From Dehalococcoidia bacterium (GTDB taxonomy: Bacteria; Chloroflexota; Dehalococcoidia; UBA2979): a stretch of DNA of 53,258 nt. The DNA is taken from positions 1-53,258 of the forward strand of contig JANQNP010000109.1 of assembly GCA_028279505.1 (NCBI GenBank), read 5' to 3'. Shown in pieces: positions 44,153 through 53,015 of this stretch. Position 1 is the stretch's first letter. Each line of letters starts with the position of its first letter. The notes beneath the pieces were generated by a model. It had not been told where the DNA came from and made no database searches. It saw only the letters and a list, made by a program, of their open reading frames with translations. A program made the translations under genes and the position numbers.

Positions 44153-45405
44153 TTCGGCGCCGCGCCGTCGTCAGCAGCGGCGCCGGTCTCCGCACTAGCT
44201 CCACCGGCAAAGTCGACGGTCGTCCAGGTCTTCGGGTCGACGTTCACGCCGTAGATCGATAGCTCCCAGTGCAGGTGTGGTCCGGTCGACAGGCCCGTCG
44301 AGCCCATCTCGCCGATCACGGTCCCGCCGGCGACCTCCTGATCGACCTCGACGAGGAATGCCTGGAGGTGGTGGTAGCCCGTCTTCACGCCAGCGCCGTG
44401 ATCGATGATCACCGTGTTCCCGCGGATCGGCATCTCGCCCACCCACGACACCCGCCCGGCCGCCGACGCCTGAATCGGCGTGCCTGCCAGGTTCGCGATG
44501 TCCGTGCCCGAGTGGAGTCCACCCACCGGCCCGCCGTTGATCGACCGTCCCTGGCCGAACGCGGTCGTCTCGATTCCCAGCGCCGGCACCCGGAACAGCC
44601 CCTCCCACCGCCGAGGCCGGTCGAACGCCAGGAACTGCTCGGTCCGGAGCTGGGCCTCGAGGACGGCTGCCTCCGGGGTCAGCACGGCGCCCTGCTCCTC
44701 GGTCAACTCGAGGTAATCGATCGGCCGCTCGACCGCCGCCACCTCGAACGGGACGCGCTGCTCCTCGAGCATCGTCCCGAAGTCGTCGCGAATCGTGAGC
44801 GTCAACTCACTCGGGCCGATCGCCGCGTTCAGCGGCACCCCGATCACCGCGAGGAAAGAGCCGTCGCCCTCGGCGAGCAGCGGGTAGGACAGCCCCTGCG
44901 CGACGATCGAGCCGCTCCCCGCCTCGGGTGCGTGCACCCGCACCGCGAAGGTCTCGCCGATCCCGACCGTCGAGGAGCTGAGCGCCAACCGAGGCGGCGC
45001 CTCCGTGGGGGCGGCTGTGGGCGACACCTCGGGGGTGCTGGTCGGATCAGCGGCGGTCGGGGTCGCGGCGACGGTCGTCGCGGCGGGAGACGGGGATACG
45101 GGTGTGTGTGCCTCGGAGGTCGCGGAGCCTTCGGGAGTGGGGGTGGGCGAACTGGCTTCCGGCGACGCCGCTGGCGTCGAGCCCTCTGGGCCGGCGACGG
45201 CGAACGACACGCCGTCGCTCTGTTCGACGCGCCCTCGATCGACCAGGAACGCCGCCGTCGCGGCAACGAGGAGTGCCAGGACGACGGCGGTCGCGGACCA
45301 GCGCACGAGCGCGCGACCCGTGGAATCACGGGCCGGCGCGCCGCTCGGGTCGGGACCGGTCGTCACGGCTGCTGAGAACCTTCGAAGCTGTGTGGGAGAC
45401 GTCAC
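44149..45405 (-). CDS. M23-family peptidoglycan endopeptidase, membrane anchored
   Basis: A 418-residue protein with an N-terminal anchor (about residues 33-52, WSATAVVLALLVAATAAFLVD), a long Thr/Ser/Pro/Ala-rich linker, an Ig-like middle region (SSSTVGIGETFAVRVHAPEAG) and a C-terminal M23 domain. All zinc motifs are intact: HSGTD for HxGxD, GYHHLQ and GPHLHWE, so it should be an active endopeptidase, probably outside the membrane. Start GTG 45405. It contrasts with the LysM/M23 protein at 33188, where the first ligand is displaced. It converges on prmA with a four-base overlap. Confidence 0.9.
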   Translation of the reverse strand: MTSPTQLRRFSAAVTTGPDPSGAPARDSTGRALVRWSATAVVLALLVAATAAFLVDRGRVEQSDGVSFAVAGPEGSTPAASPEASSPTPTPEGSATSEAHTPVSPSPAATTVAATPTAADPTSTPEVSPTAAPTEAPPRLALSSSTVGIGETFAVRVHAPEAGSGSIVAQGLSYPLLAEGDGSFLAVIGVPLNAAIGPSELTLTIRDDFGTMLEEQRVPFEVAAVERPIDYLELTEEQGAVLTPEAAVLEAQLRTEQFLAFDRPRRWEGLFRVPALGIETTAFGQGRSINGGPVGGLHSGTDIANLAGTPIQASAAGRVSWVGEMPIRGNTVIIDHGAGVKTGYHHLQAFLVEVDQEVAGGTVIGEMGSTGLSTGPHLHWELSIYGVNVDPKTWTTVDFAGGASAETGAAADDGAAPN

Positions 45406-45457
45406 CCATCGTACGACGCGGGAACTTCATCATCCCGCCTGACGTTTCGTGATTGGC

Positions 45458-45463
45458 TATACT
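45458..45463 (+). promoter_or_regulatory. -10 box of the moxR operon
   Basis: TATACT lies about 123 bases before the moxR GTG, giving a leader of ~115 bases. A short frame could start at GTG 45467 and runs 45 codons to a TAG at 45602-45604, inside moxR; no ribosome binding site supports it. Confidence 0.4.
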
Positions 45464-45585
45464 CCCGTGACCACGGTGGCCAGACCGGTTGCCTCGCTCC
45501 AGATCGATGGTTCACGGATTCGCCACGTGGCTGCTAGCCGGACACGTTGGGCGAAGCGACGTTCGACAGACCGCGGGGAGGTCGC

Positions 45586-46542
45586 GTGGAAGATCCCAAA
45601 CTCGTAGCCGAGCGCATCCTCGACAACGTCGAGCGCGTCATCATCGGTAAGGAGCACGAGGCCCGCCTCGCGCTGATCACGCTGCTCTGTCGGGGTCACC
45701 TGCTGATCGAGGACGTGCCCGGCGTCGGCAAGACGATGCTCGCGAGGGCGCTCGCGCGCTCCGTCGGGTGCGGCTTCGCACGCATCCAGTTCACGCCCGA
45801 CCTGCTGCCGTCCGACGTGACCGGCGTCTCCGTCTACCGCCAGGAGACCGGCGGATTCGAGTTCCGCCCCGGCCCGATCATGAACGAGGTGGTGCTCGCC
45901 GACGAGGTGAACCGCGCCACGCCAAAGACCCAGTCCGCGCTCCTCGAGGCGATGGAGGAGGACCAGGTCACGGTCGACGGGATCACCCACCGGCTGCCGG
46001 AGCCGTTCATGGTGATGGCGACCCAGAACCCGATCGAATACGAGGGCACCTTCCCGCTGCCGGAGGCGCAGCTCGACCGCTTCATGCTCCGCATCCACCT
46101 CGGCTACCCGTCGCCCACTGACGAGGTGCTGGTGATGGACGCCCAGCAGAGCCGGCACCCGATCGAGGAGCTGCCAGAGGTCACGACCCGCGGCGAGGTG
46201 ATCGAGCTGCAGAACGCGGTACGCGAGATCTACGTCGACCCGCTGATCAAGCAGTACATCGTCAGCCTGGTGAACGCGACGCGGGAGCACGAGAGCGTCT
46301 ACCTCGGCTCGTCGCCGCGCGGCTCGCTCGCGCTGATGCGCGTCTCGCAGGCGTTCGCGATGCTCGACGGCCGCGACTTCGTCCAGCCGGACGACATCAA
46401 GATGCTGGCCTACGCGACGCTCGGTCACCGTGTGATCGTGAGCCCCGGCGCCCGCGTCCGCGAGATCGACAGCGCCCAGATCGTCGACGAGGCGATCGAG
46501 CGCGTGCCGGTGCCGGGCGTCCGCGCGCGCGGCGGCGCGTGA
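45586..46542 (+). CDS. MoxR-type AAA+ ATPase
   Basis: A chaperone-like ATPase often encoded with DUF58 and von Willebrand A proteins. The 318 residues have Walker [17 protein letters not shown], Walker [27 protein letters not shown], sensor [23 protein letters not shown] and the arginine finger region. GTG 45586 is chosen because GGGGAGG lies a few bases upstream and family members begin with a helix like [19 protein letters not shown]; a TTG at 45547 is an alternative. It leads the moxR-DUF58-transglutaminase-like operon. Confidence 0.93.
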   Translation: MEDPKLVAERILDNVERVIIGKEHEARLALITLLCRGHLLIEDVPGVGKTMLARALARSVGCGFARIQFTPDLLPSDVTGVSVYRQETGGFEFRPGPIMNEVVLADEVNRATPKTQSALLEAMEEDQVTVDGITHRLPEPFMVMATQNPIEYEGTFPLPEAQLDRFMLRIHLGYPSPTDEVLVMDAQQSRHPIEELPEVTTRGEVIELQNAVREIYVDPLIKQYIVSLVNATREHESVYLGSSPRGSLALMRVSQAFAMLDGRDFVQPDDIKMLAYATLGHRVIVSPGARVREIDSAQIVDEAIERVPVPGVRARGGA

Positions 46543-46576
46543 GCGACCACCGGATGAGATCGGTGGAGCTGCCCTC

Positions 46577-47842
46577 GTGAGGCTGTTCGGCCGAGCAGTC
46601 GCGCTGGGGCGCCGCTACCCGAGCGCCGCGATCGCGCTCAGCCTCGGCCTGATTTGCGCCATCCTCGGATTCGCGACCGGCTTCTGGCTGCTGTTCCGAC
46701 TCTCGTACATCGTCGCCTTCGCCGTCCCGCTGCTGTACCTGTGGACCCGCTCGATGGCGAACGGCCTTGAGGTGGAGGTGATCCGCCGCACCCACCGCGT
46801 CACTCAGGGGCAATCACTCGAGGGCCGGGTGATCGTCCGCTCGCGCTCGCGCGTCCCGAAGCTCTGGCTCGAGGTCGAGGATCAGTCCTCGGTGCCCGGC
46901 CACGCAGCGAAGCGCGTCGTCACGCTCGGCCCGCGCGGGATCGACGCGTGGAACTACGCGACCCCCGCGCGCGTGCGCGGGCTCTACGAGCTGGGACCGC
47001 TACGCGTCGTCGCGACGGACCCGTTCGGCTTCTTCCGCATGGAGCGCGTCTTCGGCCAGACCGCGTCGATCCTCGTGTACCCGAATGCGCCCGAGCTGCC
47101 GAACTTCTACATCCCGCCGGCGAACCTGCCCGGCGAAGGTCGTTTCCGCCGCCGCACCCACAACGTCACGCCGAATGTTTCCGGCATCCGCGACTACGCG
47201 CCCGGGGATTCCTATAACCGCATCCACTGGCCCGCCACGGCGCGCGCCGGGCGACCGATGGTGAAGCAGTTCGAGCTGGACCCGGCTTCCGACATCTGGA
47301 TCATCCTCGACCTCGAGCGATCGCAGCACGTGGGCGAGGGGGAAGACGGCACCGAGGAAGCCGCCGTCCAGGTCTGCGCCTCGATCGCGCGCTACTTCAT
47401 CAACGCGAACCGCTCCGTCGGTCTGATCTCGTTCGGCGACGACCTGCGGATCGACGATCCCGACCGCGGCCAGAACCATTACACGCGCATCCTCGAATCG
47501 CTCGCACTCGCGCGGGCGACCGGCGACGTGCCGCTGACGAACCTGATCATCGAGGAGTCGCGCCGCTTCGGCCGCCACACCACCGTGGTGGTCGTGACGC
47601 CGTCGACCGAGACCGAGTGGGCGCTGACGCTGACCGGCCTCTCCGCCCGCGGCGTGAAGGTGGCGAGCGTGCTGCTCGAGGCCGACACGTACGGCCACGC
47701 GCCGAGCACCCTCGATGTCTACGGCACGCTGGCGGCGGGTGGTGTCTACACCTACACCGTGAAGCGCGAAGACGACCTCGGCCGGGCGCTCGGCGCCGGG
47801 GCCGAGCTGGCGATTCGCGAACGTGAGGGCGCGCGCCCATGA
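46577..47842 (+). CDS. DUF58 domain protein
   Basis: A 421-residue protein with two N-terminal membrane helices (about 15-57, AIALSLGLICAILGFATGFWLL and YIVAFAVPLLYLW), a strand-rich region and the DUF58 signature RDYAPGDSYNRIHWPATARAGRPMVKQFE near residue 210, followed by a von Willebrand A-like part with IWIILDLERS. These proteins are encoded with MoxR ATPases and probably form a complex with them. Start GTG 46577. Its stop overlaps the next start as ATGA. Confidence 0.92.
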   Translation: MRLFGRAVALGRRYPSAAIALSLGLICAILGFATGFWLLFRLSYIVAFAVPLLYLWTRSMANGLEVEVIRRTHRVTQGQSLEGRVIVRSRSRVPKLWLEVEDQSSVPGHAAKRVVTLGPRGIDAWNYATPARVRGLYELGPLRVVATDPFGFFRMERVFGQTASILVYPNAPELPNFYIPPANLPGEGRFRRRTHNVTPNVSGIRDYAPGDSYNRIHWPATARAGRPMVKQFELDPASDIWIILDLERSQHVGEGEDGTEEAAVQVCASIARYFINANRSVGLISFGDDLRIDDPDRGQNHYTRILESLALARATGDVPLTNLIIEESRRFGRHTTVVVVTPSTETEWALTLTGLSARGVKVASVLLEADTYGHAPSTLDVYGTLAAGGVYTYTVKREDDLGRALGAGAELAIREREGARP

Positions 47843-50238
47843 CCGCCGCCGTCCAGTGGGACGAGATCTACCGCGCCTCCGAGCACGACCCGTTCGAGCG
47901 CCGTCGCGGCATCCTCGGGCTGATCGGAAACACCGAGCGCTGGCTCAACCTCGCCCTGCTGTTCGTCGCGCTGATGGCGATGACCAACTCACTCGAGCGC
48001 GCGAACTGGGTCGACGAGATGCCGTCGCTCACCGCCGCCGCCGTCTTCGGGCTGGCGAGCGGCTGGGTGTTGTCCCAGATCCCGATCCGCGCCTGGCTGC
48101 TGCAGGTCGCCGGCGTCGCGCTCGGCCTCGTCTGGGTGTTCGCGATCGTCATGGCGAACATGGAGCTCGCCGACCCGCTGCTCGGTACCGGGATCGAGGC
48201 GCGCTGGTCGGAGATGTGGCTGCGGCTCCGTGACTGGGGCTCGGCGCTCCTCGAGGGCGGCGTCTCCAGCGACCCGTTGCCGTTCGTGCTCATGCTCGTG
48301 TTCGCCACCTGGGCGGTCGCGTACCTCGCCGCCTGGGCAGTCGTCCGCTGGCGGAACGCCTGGGTCGCGCTGATCCCACCGGGCTTCGTCCTGCTCACCA
48401 ACATCTCCTACCTGCCCGGCCAGCCGTCGCTCCAGTTCGTCGTCTTCCTCTTCGCCGCCGTCCTGCTCGTCCTCCAACTCCACTTCGCAAAGGCGCTCGC
48501 GCGCTGGCGCCAGGACCGCATCGCCTGGCCCGACCTGATGTCGATCGAGGTCGCGTTCGCCGGCGTCTGGATCGCGCTGGCGCTGATCGTGAGCGCCTGG
48601 CTGATCCCCACCGCCAACAATTGGGGCCCGGTCGCCGATCTCTGGAACCGCGCCGTCGCGCCGGTCTCCGACCGGTTTGAAGGCCTCGGGCGCGTCTTCA
48701 TCGGCGTCTCGTCAAAGCGCGACATCCCGGTCCATGGCTTCGGCGAGGTGCTGCCGCTCCAGGGCCAGGTCTCGCTCAGCTCCGCGCCGCTGATGGAGGT
48801 CGGGTCCGACGAGCTCGGCAACCTGCGCGGCGCCGTCTACGACGAGTACACCGGCACTGGCTGGCTCAACACCGGCATCACCGCGCAGCCGCTCCTCGGC
48901 ACGACCGTCGAGGCCGCGGCGTTCGGCACGCCGCTCACGCAGGCGCAGCTCCGCCGGCCAGTGACGGTGACCGTCACCGTCGTCGGCCCGGTTCCCGACC
49001 GACGGCTGCTCGCCCTCGGTGACCCGATCGCCTCAGACGTGCCGGGGTCGCTGCTGTTCGGCGCCGGCCCGGCCGACATTGTCGGCCTCGCGCCGGACGA
49101 CCGTCTCGAGGAAGGCGTGACGTACGTCGTGGTCGGCGGCGTCTCCGCCGCCGCGATCGACACGCTCCTCGCCAGCGGCACGAACTACCCGGCGGGCATC
49201 GCGGAGCGGTACACCCAGCTCCCGGACGACCTGCCGCCGGAGATCGCGGAGCTGACCGCCAGCATCGCCGGCGGGCTGCACCCGTACGCGGCCGCGCAGG
49301 CGATCGAGGCGTACCTGCGCGACAACTTCGCCTACTCGACCGAGGTCTCCGACCCGCCGCCGCTCCGCGACGCCGTCGACTACTTCCTCTTCGACGCGCA
49401 GGCCGGCTACTTCGACCATCACGCGACGACGATGGCGGTCATGCTGCGCACCCTCGGCATCCCGACGCGGATGGCGGCCGGCTTCGCGCTCGACGAGGAG
49501 AGCTTCGACAACATCTCGAAGACGTACGTGCTCTCCGAGCAGGACGCCTGGGCCTGGCCCGAGGTCTACTTCGCGGGCCTCGGCTGGGTCGAGTTCAACC
49601 CGACCCCGGGACGCGACCTGGTCATCCGCCCAGGCGACGACGCCGTCCTTCGCAGCCAGCTCGACACGCCGCTGGGCGCCAGTCCGATCGACGAGGAGCT
49701 GCTCCTCGCCGAACTCGACGACCTCTTCGCCGCCGAGGCCGCCGACGGCGCCGAGCTGGGCCCCGTCGCCGAGGTCGACACCGGCTCCGGCCTCGGCGCG
49801 ATCGTGGTCCAGGTGCTCACGTTCCTCGTCATCGGCGCGGTCGTCGTGTTCGCAGGCCTCCTCGGCGTGCGGTTCATCTGGGAGTACCCGGTGCGCGAGC
49901 TCGGCCCGACCGAACGGCGCTGGGCGAAGCTCCAGCGCCTGACGGGCTGGACCGGCATCGAGCCGCGCGCGACCCGTACGCCGATCGAGTGGGCTCGCGA
50001 GGTGGCGACCGTCGTCGGCGCGGCCGACGGCTTCGAGGCGGTCGCCCGCGACTACACGCGCGTTCGCTACGGCAGCGGGGAGCCCGAGCGTTCCGAGGAC
50101 GAAGCCGCGGCGCTCCACGAGCACTACCGCGAGGCGCGGAACCAGCTCTGGCGGCAGATCGCCCGTCGCTTCGTGCCGTGGCGTCGCCGCCGGTCAGCGG
50201 TCGCTGAATCCACCTCGGTCGGCGACGTCCGGATCTAG
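47839..50238 (+). CDS. TgpA-like transglutaminase-fold membrane protein lacking its catalytic triad
   Basis: A 799-residue protein with about six N-terminal membrane segments, an extracellular beta-rich part, a transglutaminase-like domain and a last membrane helix (about 653-680, AIVVQVLTFLVIGAVVVFAGLLGV). In TgpA the triad is Cys, His and Asp. Here GYFDHHATTMAVMLRTLGIP has Phe525 where Cys is expected, DAWAWPEVYF has Asp569 for His, and VEFNPTPG has Asn587 for Asp. The 44-residue spacing of the first two sites is as expected from TgpA, so the alignment is sound. It is probably a structural or binding protein. It overlaps the DUF58 gene by four bases and its end overlaps the convergent BatB-BatC gene by 45 bases. 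Confidence 0.88.
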   Translation: MTAAVQWDEIYRASEHDPFERRRGILGLIGNTERWLNLALLFVALMAMTNSLERANWVDEMPSLTAAAVFGLASGWVLSQIPIRAWLLQVAGVALGLVWVFAIVMANMELADPLLGTGIEARWSEMWLRLRDWGSALLEGGVSSDPLPFVLMLVFATWAVAYLAAWAVVRWRNAWVALIPPGFVLLTNISYLPGQPSLQFVVFLFAAVLLVLQLHFAKALARWRQDRIAWPDLMSIEVAFAGVWIALALIVSAWLIPTANNWGPVADLWNRAVAPVSDRFEGLGRVFIGVSSKRDIPVHGFGEVLPLQGQVSLSSAPLMEVGSDELGNLRGAVYDEYTGTGWLNTGITAQPLLGTTVEAAAFGTPLTQAQLRRPVTVTVTVVGPVPDRRLLALGDPIASDVPGSLLFGAGPADIVGLAPDDRLEEGVTYVVVGGVSAAAIDTLLASGTNYPAGIAERYTQLPDDLPPEIAELTASIAGGLHPYAAAQAIEAYLRDNFAYSTEVSDPPPLRDAVDYFLFDAQAGYFDHHATTMAVMLRTLGIPTRMAAGFALDEESFDNISKTYVLSEQDAWAWPEVYFAGLGWVEFNPTPGRDLVIRPGDDAVLRSQLDTPLGASPIDEELLLAELDDLFAAEAADGAELGPVAEVDTGSGLGAIVVQVLTFLVIGAVVVFAGLLGVRFIWEYPVRELGPTERRWAKLQRLTGWTGIEPRATRTPIEWAREVATVVGAADGFEAVARDYTRVRYGSGEPERSEDEAAALHEHYREARNQLWRQIARRFVPWRRRRSAVAESTSVGDVRI

Positions 50239-52068
50239 CGGGTCGACCGCGCTGAGCTGCCGGATCAGCTCCAGCAACTCGACGGCCTGTTCGAGCGACA
50301 GCTCATCGTCAAGCTCGTCGAGCGCCGCCAGCAATGCCGCGCGCGCCTGTTCGGCGGTCAGCACATCGCCCGGTTCGTCGCTCGCTGCCCCGCTGTTGCT
50401 GCCGCCCGGCTCGCCCGGCTGATTGGAGTCGCTCCCGCCCGGTTCCCCGCCGTCCGGATCGGTGGTCGGATCGTCCTCGGAGGGCCCGGGTGTGTCGCCG
50501 GGCTCATCACCCGGCTGGTCCTCGGGCGGTTGATCGTCCGAAGGCTCGTCGCCCGGCTGCTGATCGCCGGGGCCCGGCCCCGGCTGGTCGCCGCCCGGCC
50601 CTGGGCTCCCGTCCGGCGCCGGCGCGTTCGGGTCCGGCTGGTCGGTGGGCGGCGGGTTGAACACCGGCGGCGGCTCGAGCCGCGCCAGCACGAACTCCAG
50701 GTTCGCCTTGGCGTCGGCGTCGTCCGGGTCGAGGCGCAGCACGTCGATGTAGTGGCGGCGCGCCTCCTCGAGCGCCCCGCGCTCGACGGCGTGGTTCCCG
50801 AGGGCGTACTGCAGGATCGAGGCCAGCTCGTCTTCCTCGGCGCGACCGAGCGCGTCAGCCGACGCCACCGAGGCCTCCTCGAACCGTCGGAGCTGGTGCA
50901 GCGTGTTGCCGACGTTATAGCCGACGGCCGGCTCGCCCGGCACGGCCAGCAGCGCGTCGCGGTAGTCGGTCAGCGCGTCATCGTAGCGCTCGAGGTCGTA
51001 CGCCTCGTTGCCGTCCTCGACGTGCTGGTAGAGCTGCGAGCCACCGCACGCCCCCAACGCTAGCGCACCCAGCATCGCGGCGGCGCCCAGGTGGCGGCGG
51101 GTCAGCGTGCGCCTGCCACTCCACTCACCGAGGAGCACCGGCACGACCAGCAGCACCAGCGCGGGCACGAGGAACCACTGGAACCGCTCGATCGGCTGAC
51201 GCCCGGTGTCGTCGCCGAATGCGCTCTGGCGGAGTCGCTGTACCTCGATCGCCAAGCCGGCGATTGCGTCCAGCTCGCGGAAGTCGCCGCCGGTGGCGGT
51301 CGCGATCGCGCGCAGGGTCTCGCGATCGGCGCGGCTTGCGCCGACCTCAGGCTCGTCGCCCGGGATCGTCGCGCCGGCGTCCGTCCCGACCGCGACCGTG
51401 AAGATCGGAATCTCGGCCTCCGCCGCGCGCGCCGCCGCGGGGAGCGCGGCCTCGCCCAGGTCCTCCCCGTCCGACACAACGACGATCACGCGACTCTCCG
51501 CCGCGTCGGGTACCTCGAGGAGCGCGACCGCGTCGTCGATCGCCCCGCCGAGGTCGGTCCCCCGTCCCACCAACTCGGAGTCACGCTGCGCCTGGTTCAC
51601 CAGCTGATCAAGCACCTCGAGGTCCAGCGTCAGCGGCGACCGCTCGAACGCGCGCCCGGAGAAGATGACGAGCCCGACGCGGTCGCTCCGCAGGTGCGTG
51701 AGGAAGTCGCCAATCCCGTCGGCGGCCGCGACCGCGCGGGACGGCAAGACGTCGCCCGCCGTCATCGACCGCGAGACATCGAGGGCGATCGCAACGTCGA
51801 TGCCGCGTTGCTCGGCCGGCGCCTCCTCGGAGCCCCACTGCGGTCGGGCGAGCGCGACCACGATCAGGATCACGGCCGCGCCGAGCAGCCAGGTGCGAAG
51901 CCGTCGCCGTCGCTCGCCACGCCCGAGGCGCAGCTCGGGAGCGCCGCCGTAGTCGCGGTCCGCCGCCACACGTCGCCGAGCCTCGAACCGCCACAGCCAC
52001 CACAGCGGGCCAATCAGCAGCAACAGCGTCAGCGACCACGGCTCACCGAACGAGATACCCAGCATCAT
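50194..52068 (-). CDS. BatB-BatC-like fusion: von Willebrand A plus TPR protein
   Basis: A 624-residue protein. Two N-terminal helices (about 10-25, LTLLLLIGPLWWLWRFE, and about 60-78) precede a von Willebrand A domain with the MIDAS motif DVSRSM, then another helix (FLVPALVLLVVPVLLG). Next comes LGALALGAC, a lipobox-like sequence, then TPR-like repeats (DLERYDDALTDYRDALL and others) and a long Pro/Gly/Asp/Gln linker before a short helical end. BatB and BatC are normally separate genes; here no stop separates them. The ATG at 52068 overlaps the BatA-like stop as ATGA. The tail overlaps the transglutaminase-like gene. Confidence 0.85.
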   Translation of the reverse strand: MMLGISFGEPWSLTLLLLIGPLWWLWRFEARRRVAADRDYGGAPELRLGRGERRRRLRTWLLGAAVILIVVALARPQWGSEEAPAEQRGIDVAIALDVSRSMTAGDVLPSRAVAAADGIGDFLTHLRSDRVGLVIFSGRAFERSPLTLDLEVLDQLVNQAQRDSELVGRGTDLGGAIDDAVALLEVPDAAESRVIVVVSDGEDLGEAALPAAARAAEAEIPIFTVAVGTDAGATIPGDEPEVGASRADRETLRAIATATGGDFRELDAIAGLAIEVQRLRQSAFGDDTGRQPIERFQWFLVPALVLLVVPVLLGEWSGRRTLTRRHLGAAAMLGALALGACGGSQLYQHVEDGNEAYDLERYDDALTDYRDALLAVPGEPAVGYNVGNTLHQLRRFEEASVASADALGRAEEDELASILQYALGNHAVERGALEEARRHYIDVLRLDPDDADAKANLEFVLARLEPPPVFNPPPTDQPDPNAPAPDGSPGPGGDQPGPGPGDQQPGDEPSDDQPPEDQPGDEPGDTPGPSEDDPTTDPDGGEPGGSDSNQPGEPGGSNSGAASDEPGDVLTAEQARAALLAALDELDDELSLEQAVELLELIRQLSAVDPLDPDVADRGGFSDR

Positions 52069-53015
52069 GGGTACCGCCTCAACCAGGTCGCGCGGAGCGC
52101 GCTCTCGCCGAGCAGCAGCCCGAGCGCGCCGAGCAGGAACCACGGCGCGTACTCGCGGAACGCGATGAAACGTCGCTCGCCGACGCGGGACCGCTCCAGC
52201 TCGCCGATATCGGCGTAGGCCTCGGCCAGCTCCTCGCGGCTGCGCGCGTTGTAGTACTCCGCGTCGGTCGACTGGGCGATCGCGCGCAGCGACACCTCGT
52301 TGACCTGGATCTGCCCCTGGAAGGCGCCGCTCAGGAACCCGATCGTGTAGACCCGAACATCGAGGGCGGCGGCAAGCTGGGCGGCGATCTCGGGCTGGAT
52401 GGCGCCCGCGTTGTTCTGGCCGTCGGTCAGCAGGACGACCACGCGGCTGCGCGCCGGCGAGTCCTCGACCAGCGACACCGCCTCGCTCAGCCCGAGACCG
52501 ATCGCGGTGCCGTCGTCGATCAGCCCCGGCGCCAACCCGTCGACCCGCCGCTGGATCGCCGTCACATCGTGCGTCAGCGGGGACAGGGCCAGCGCCCGCG
52601 ACTGGAAGATCACGAGGCCGACCCGATCACCCTCGAGCGTCTCGACGAACGCGTTGACGACGTCCTGCGCCTCGCTCAACCGAGTCGCGCCGGGCTCGCC
52701 CCGCGTCGGCGTCGTCATCGAGCTCGACACGTCGAGGGCGATCACGATGTCGATGCCCTCGGAGGGGACTTGCGTCACCGCGAGCCCCTCGCGCGGTCGC
52801 GCCAGCGCGACCACGGCGAGCGCGACGGCGGCCCAGCGCAGCGCCGCCGGGAGCCAGCGCAGCCGCAGCCGCCAGGTCGGCCGGTTCACCTCGCGGATCG
52901 CCTCCAGCGATCCGATCGCGAGGTCCGCGGGCCGGCGACGGCGCGCGATCTGGAGCAAGGCGAGTAACGCGACGACCGGCAGCAGCCAGAGCAGCAACGG
53001 CGACGCGAACGTCAT
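52065..53015 (-). CDS. BatA-like von Willebrand A membrane protein
   Basis: A 316-residue protein with an N-terminal membrane helix (about 4-22, ASPLLLWLLPVVALLALLQI), a second helix (about 58-75), a von Willebrand A domain with MIDAS DVSSSM and LLTDGQNNAG, and a C-terminal helix (FLLGALGLLLGESALRATWL). This is the BatA plan of aerotolerance-type operons, whose proteins act with MoxR ATPases. The start at 53015 is chosen because the family core begins there and it overlaps the upstream gene as ATGA. BatB-BatC follows directly. Confidence 0.9.
   Translation of the reverse strand: MTFASPLLLWLLPVVALLALLQIARRRRPADLAIGSLEAIREVNRPTWRLRLRWLPAALRWAAVALAVVALARPREGLAVTQVPSEGIDIVIALDVSSSMTTPTRGEPGATRLSEAQDVVNAFVETLEGDRVGLVIFQSRALALSPLTHDVTAIQRRVDGLAPGLIDDGTAIGLGLSEAVSLVEDSPARSRVVVLLTDGQNNAGAIQPEIAAQLAAALDVRVYTIGFLSGAFQGQIQVNEVSLRAIAQSTDAEYYNARSREELAEAYADIGELERSRVGERRFIAFREYAPWFLLGALGLLLGESALRATWLRRYP

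Noticed and set aside
45467..45604. 45-codon frame upstream of moxR starting four bases after a TATACT box
   Set aside because: No ribosome binding site, wrong spacing for the leaderless pattern and overlap with moxR; no homology seen.
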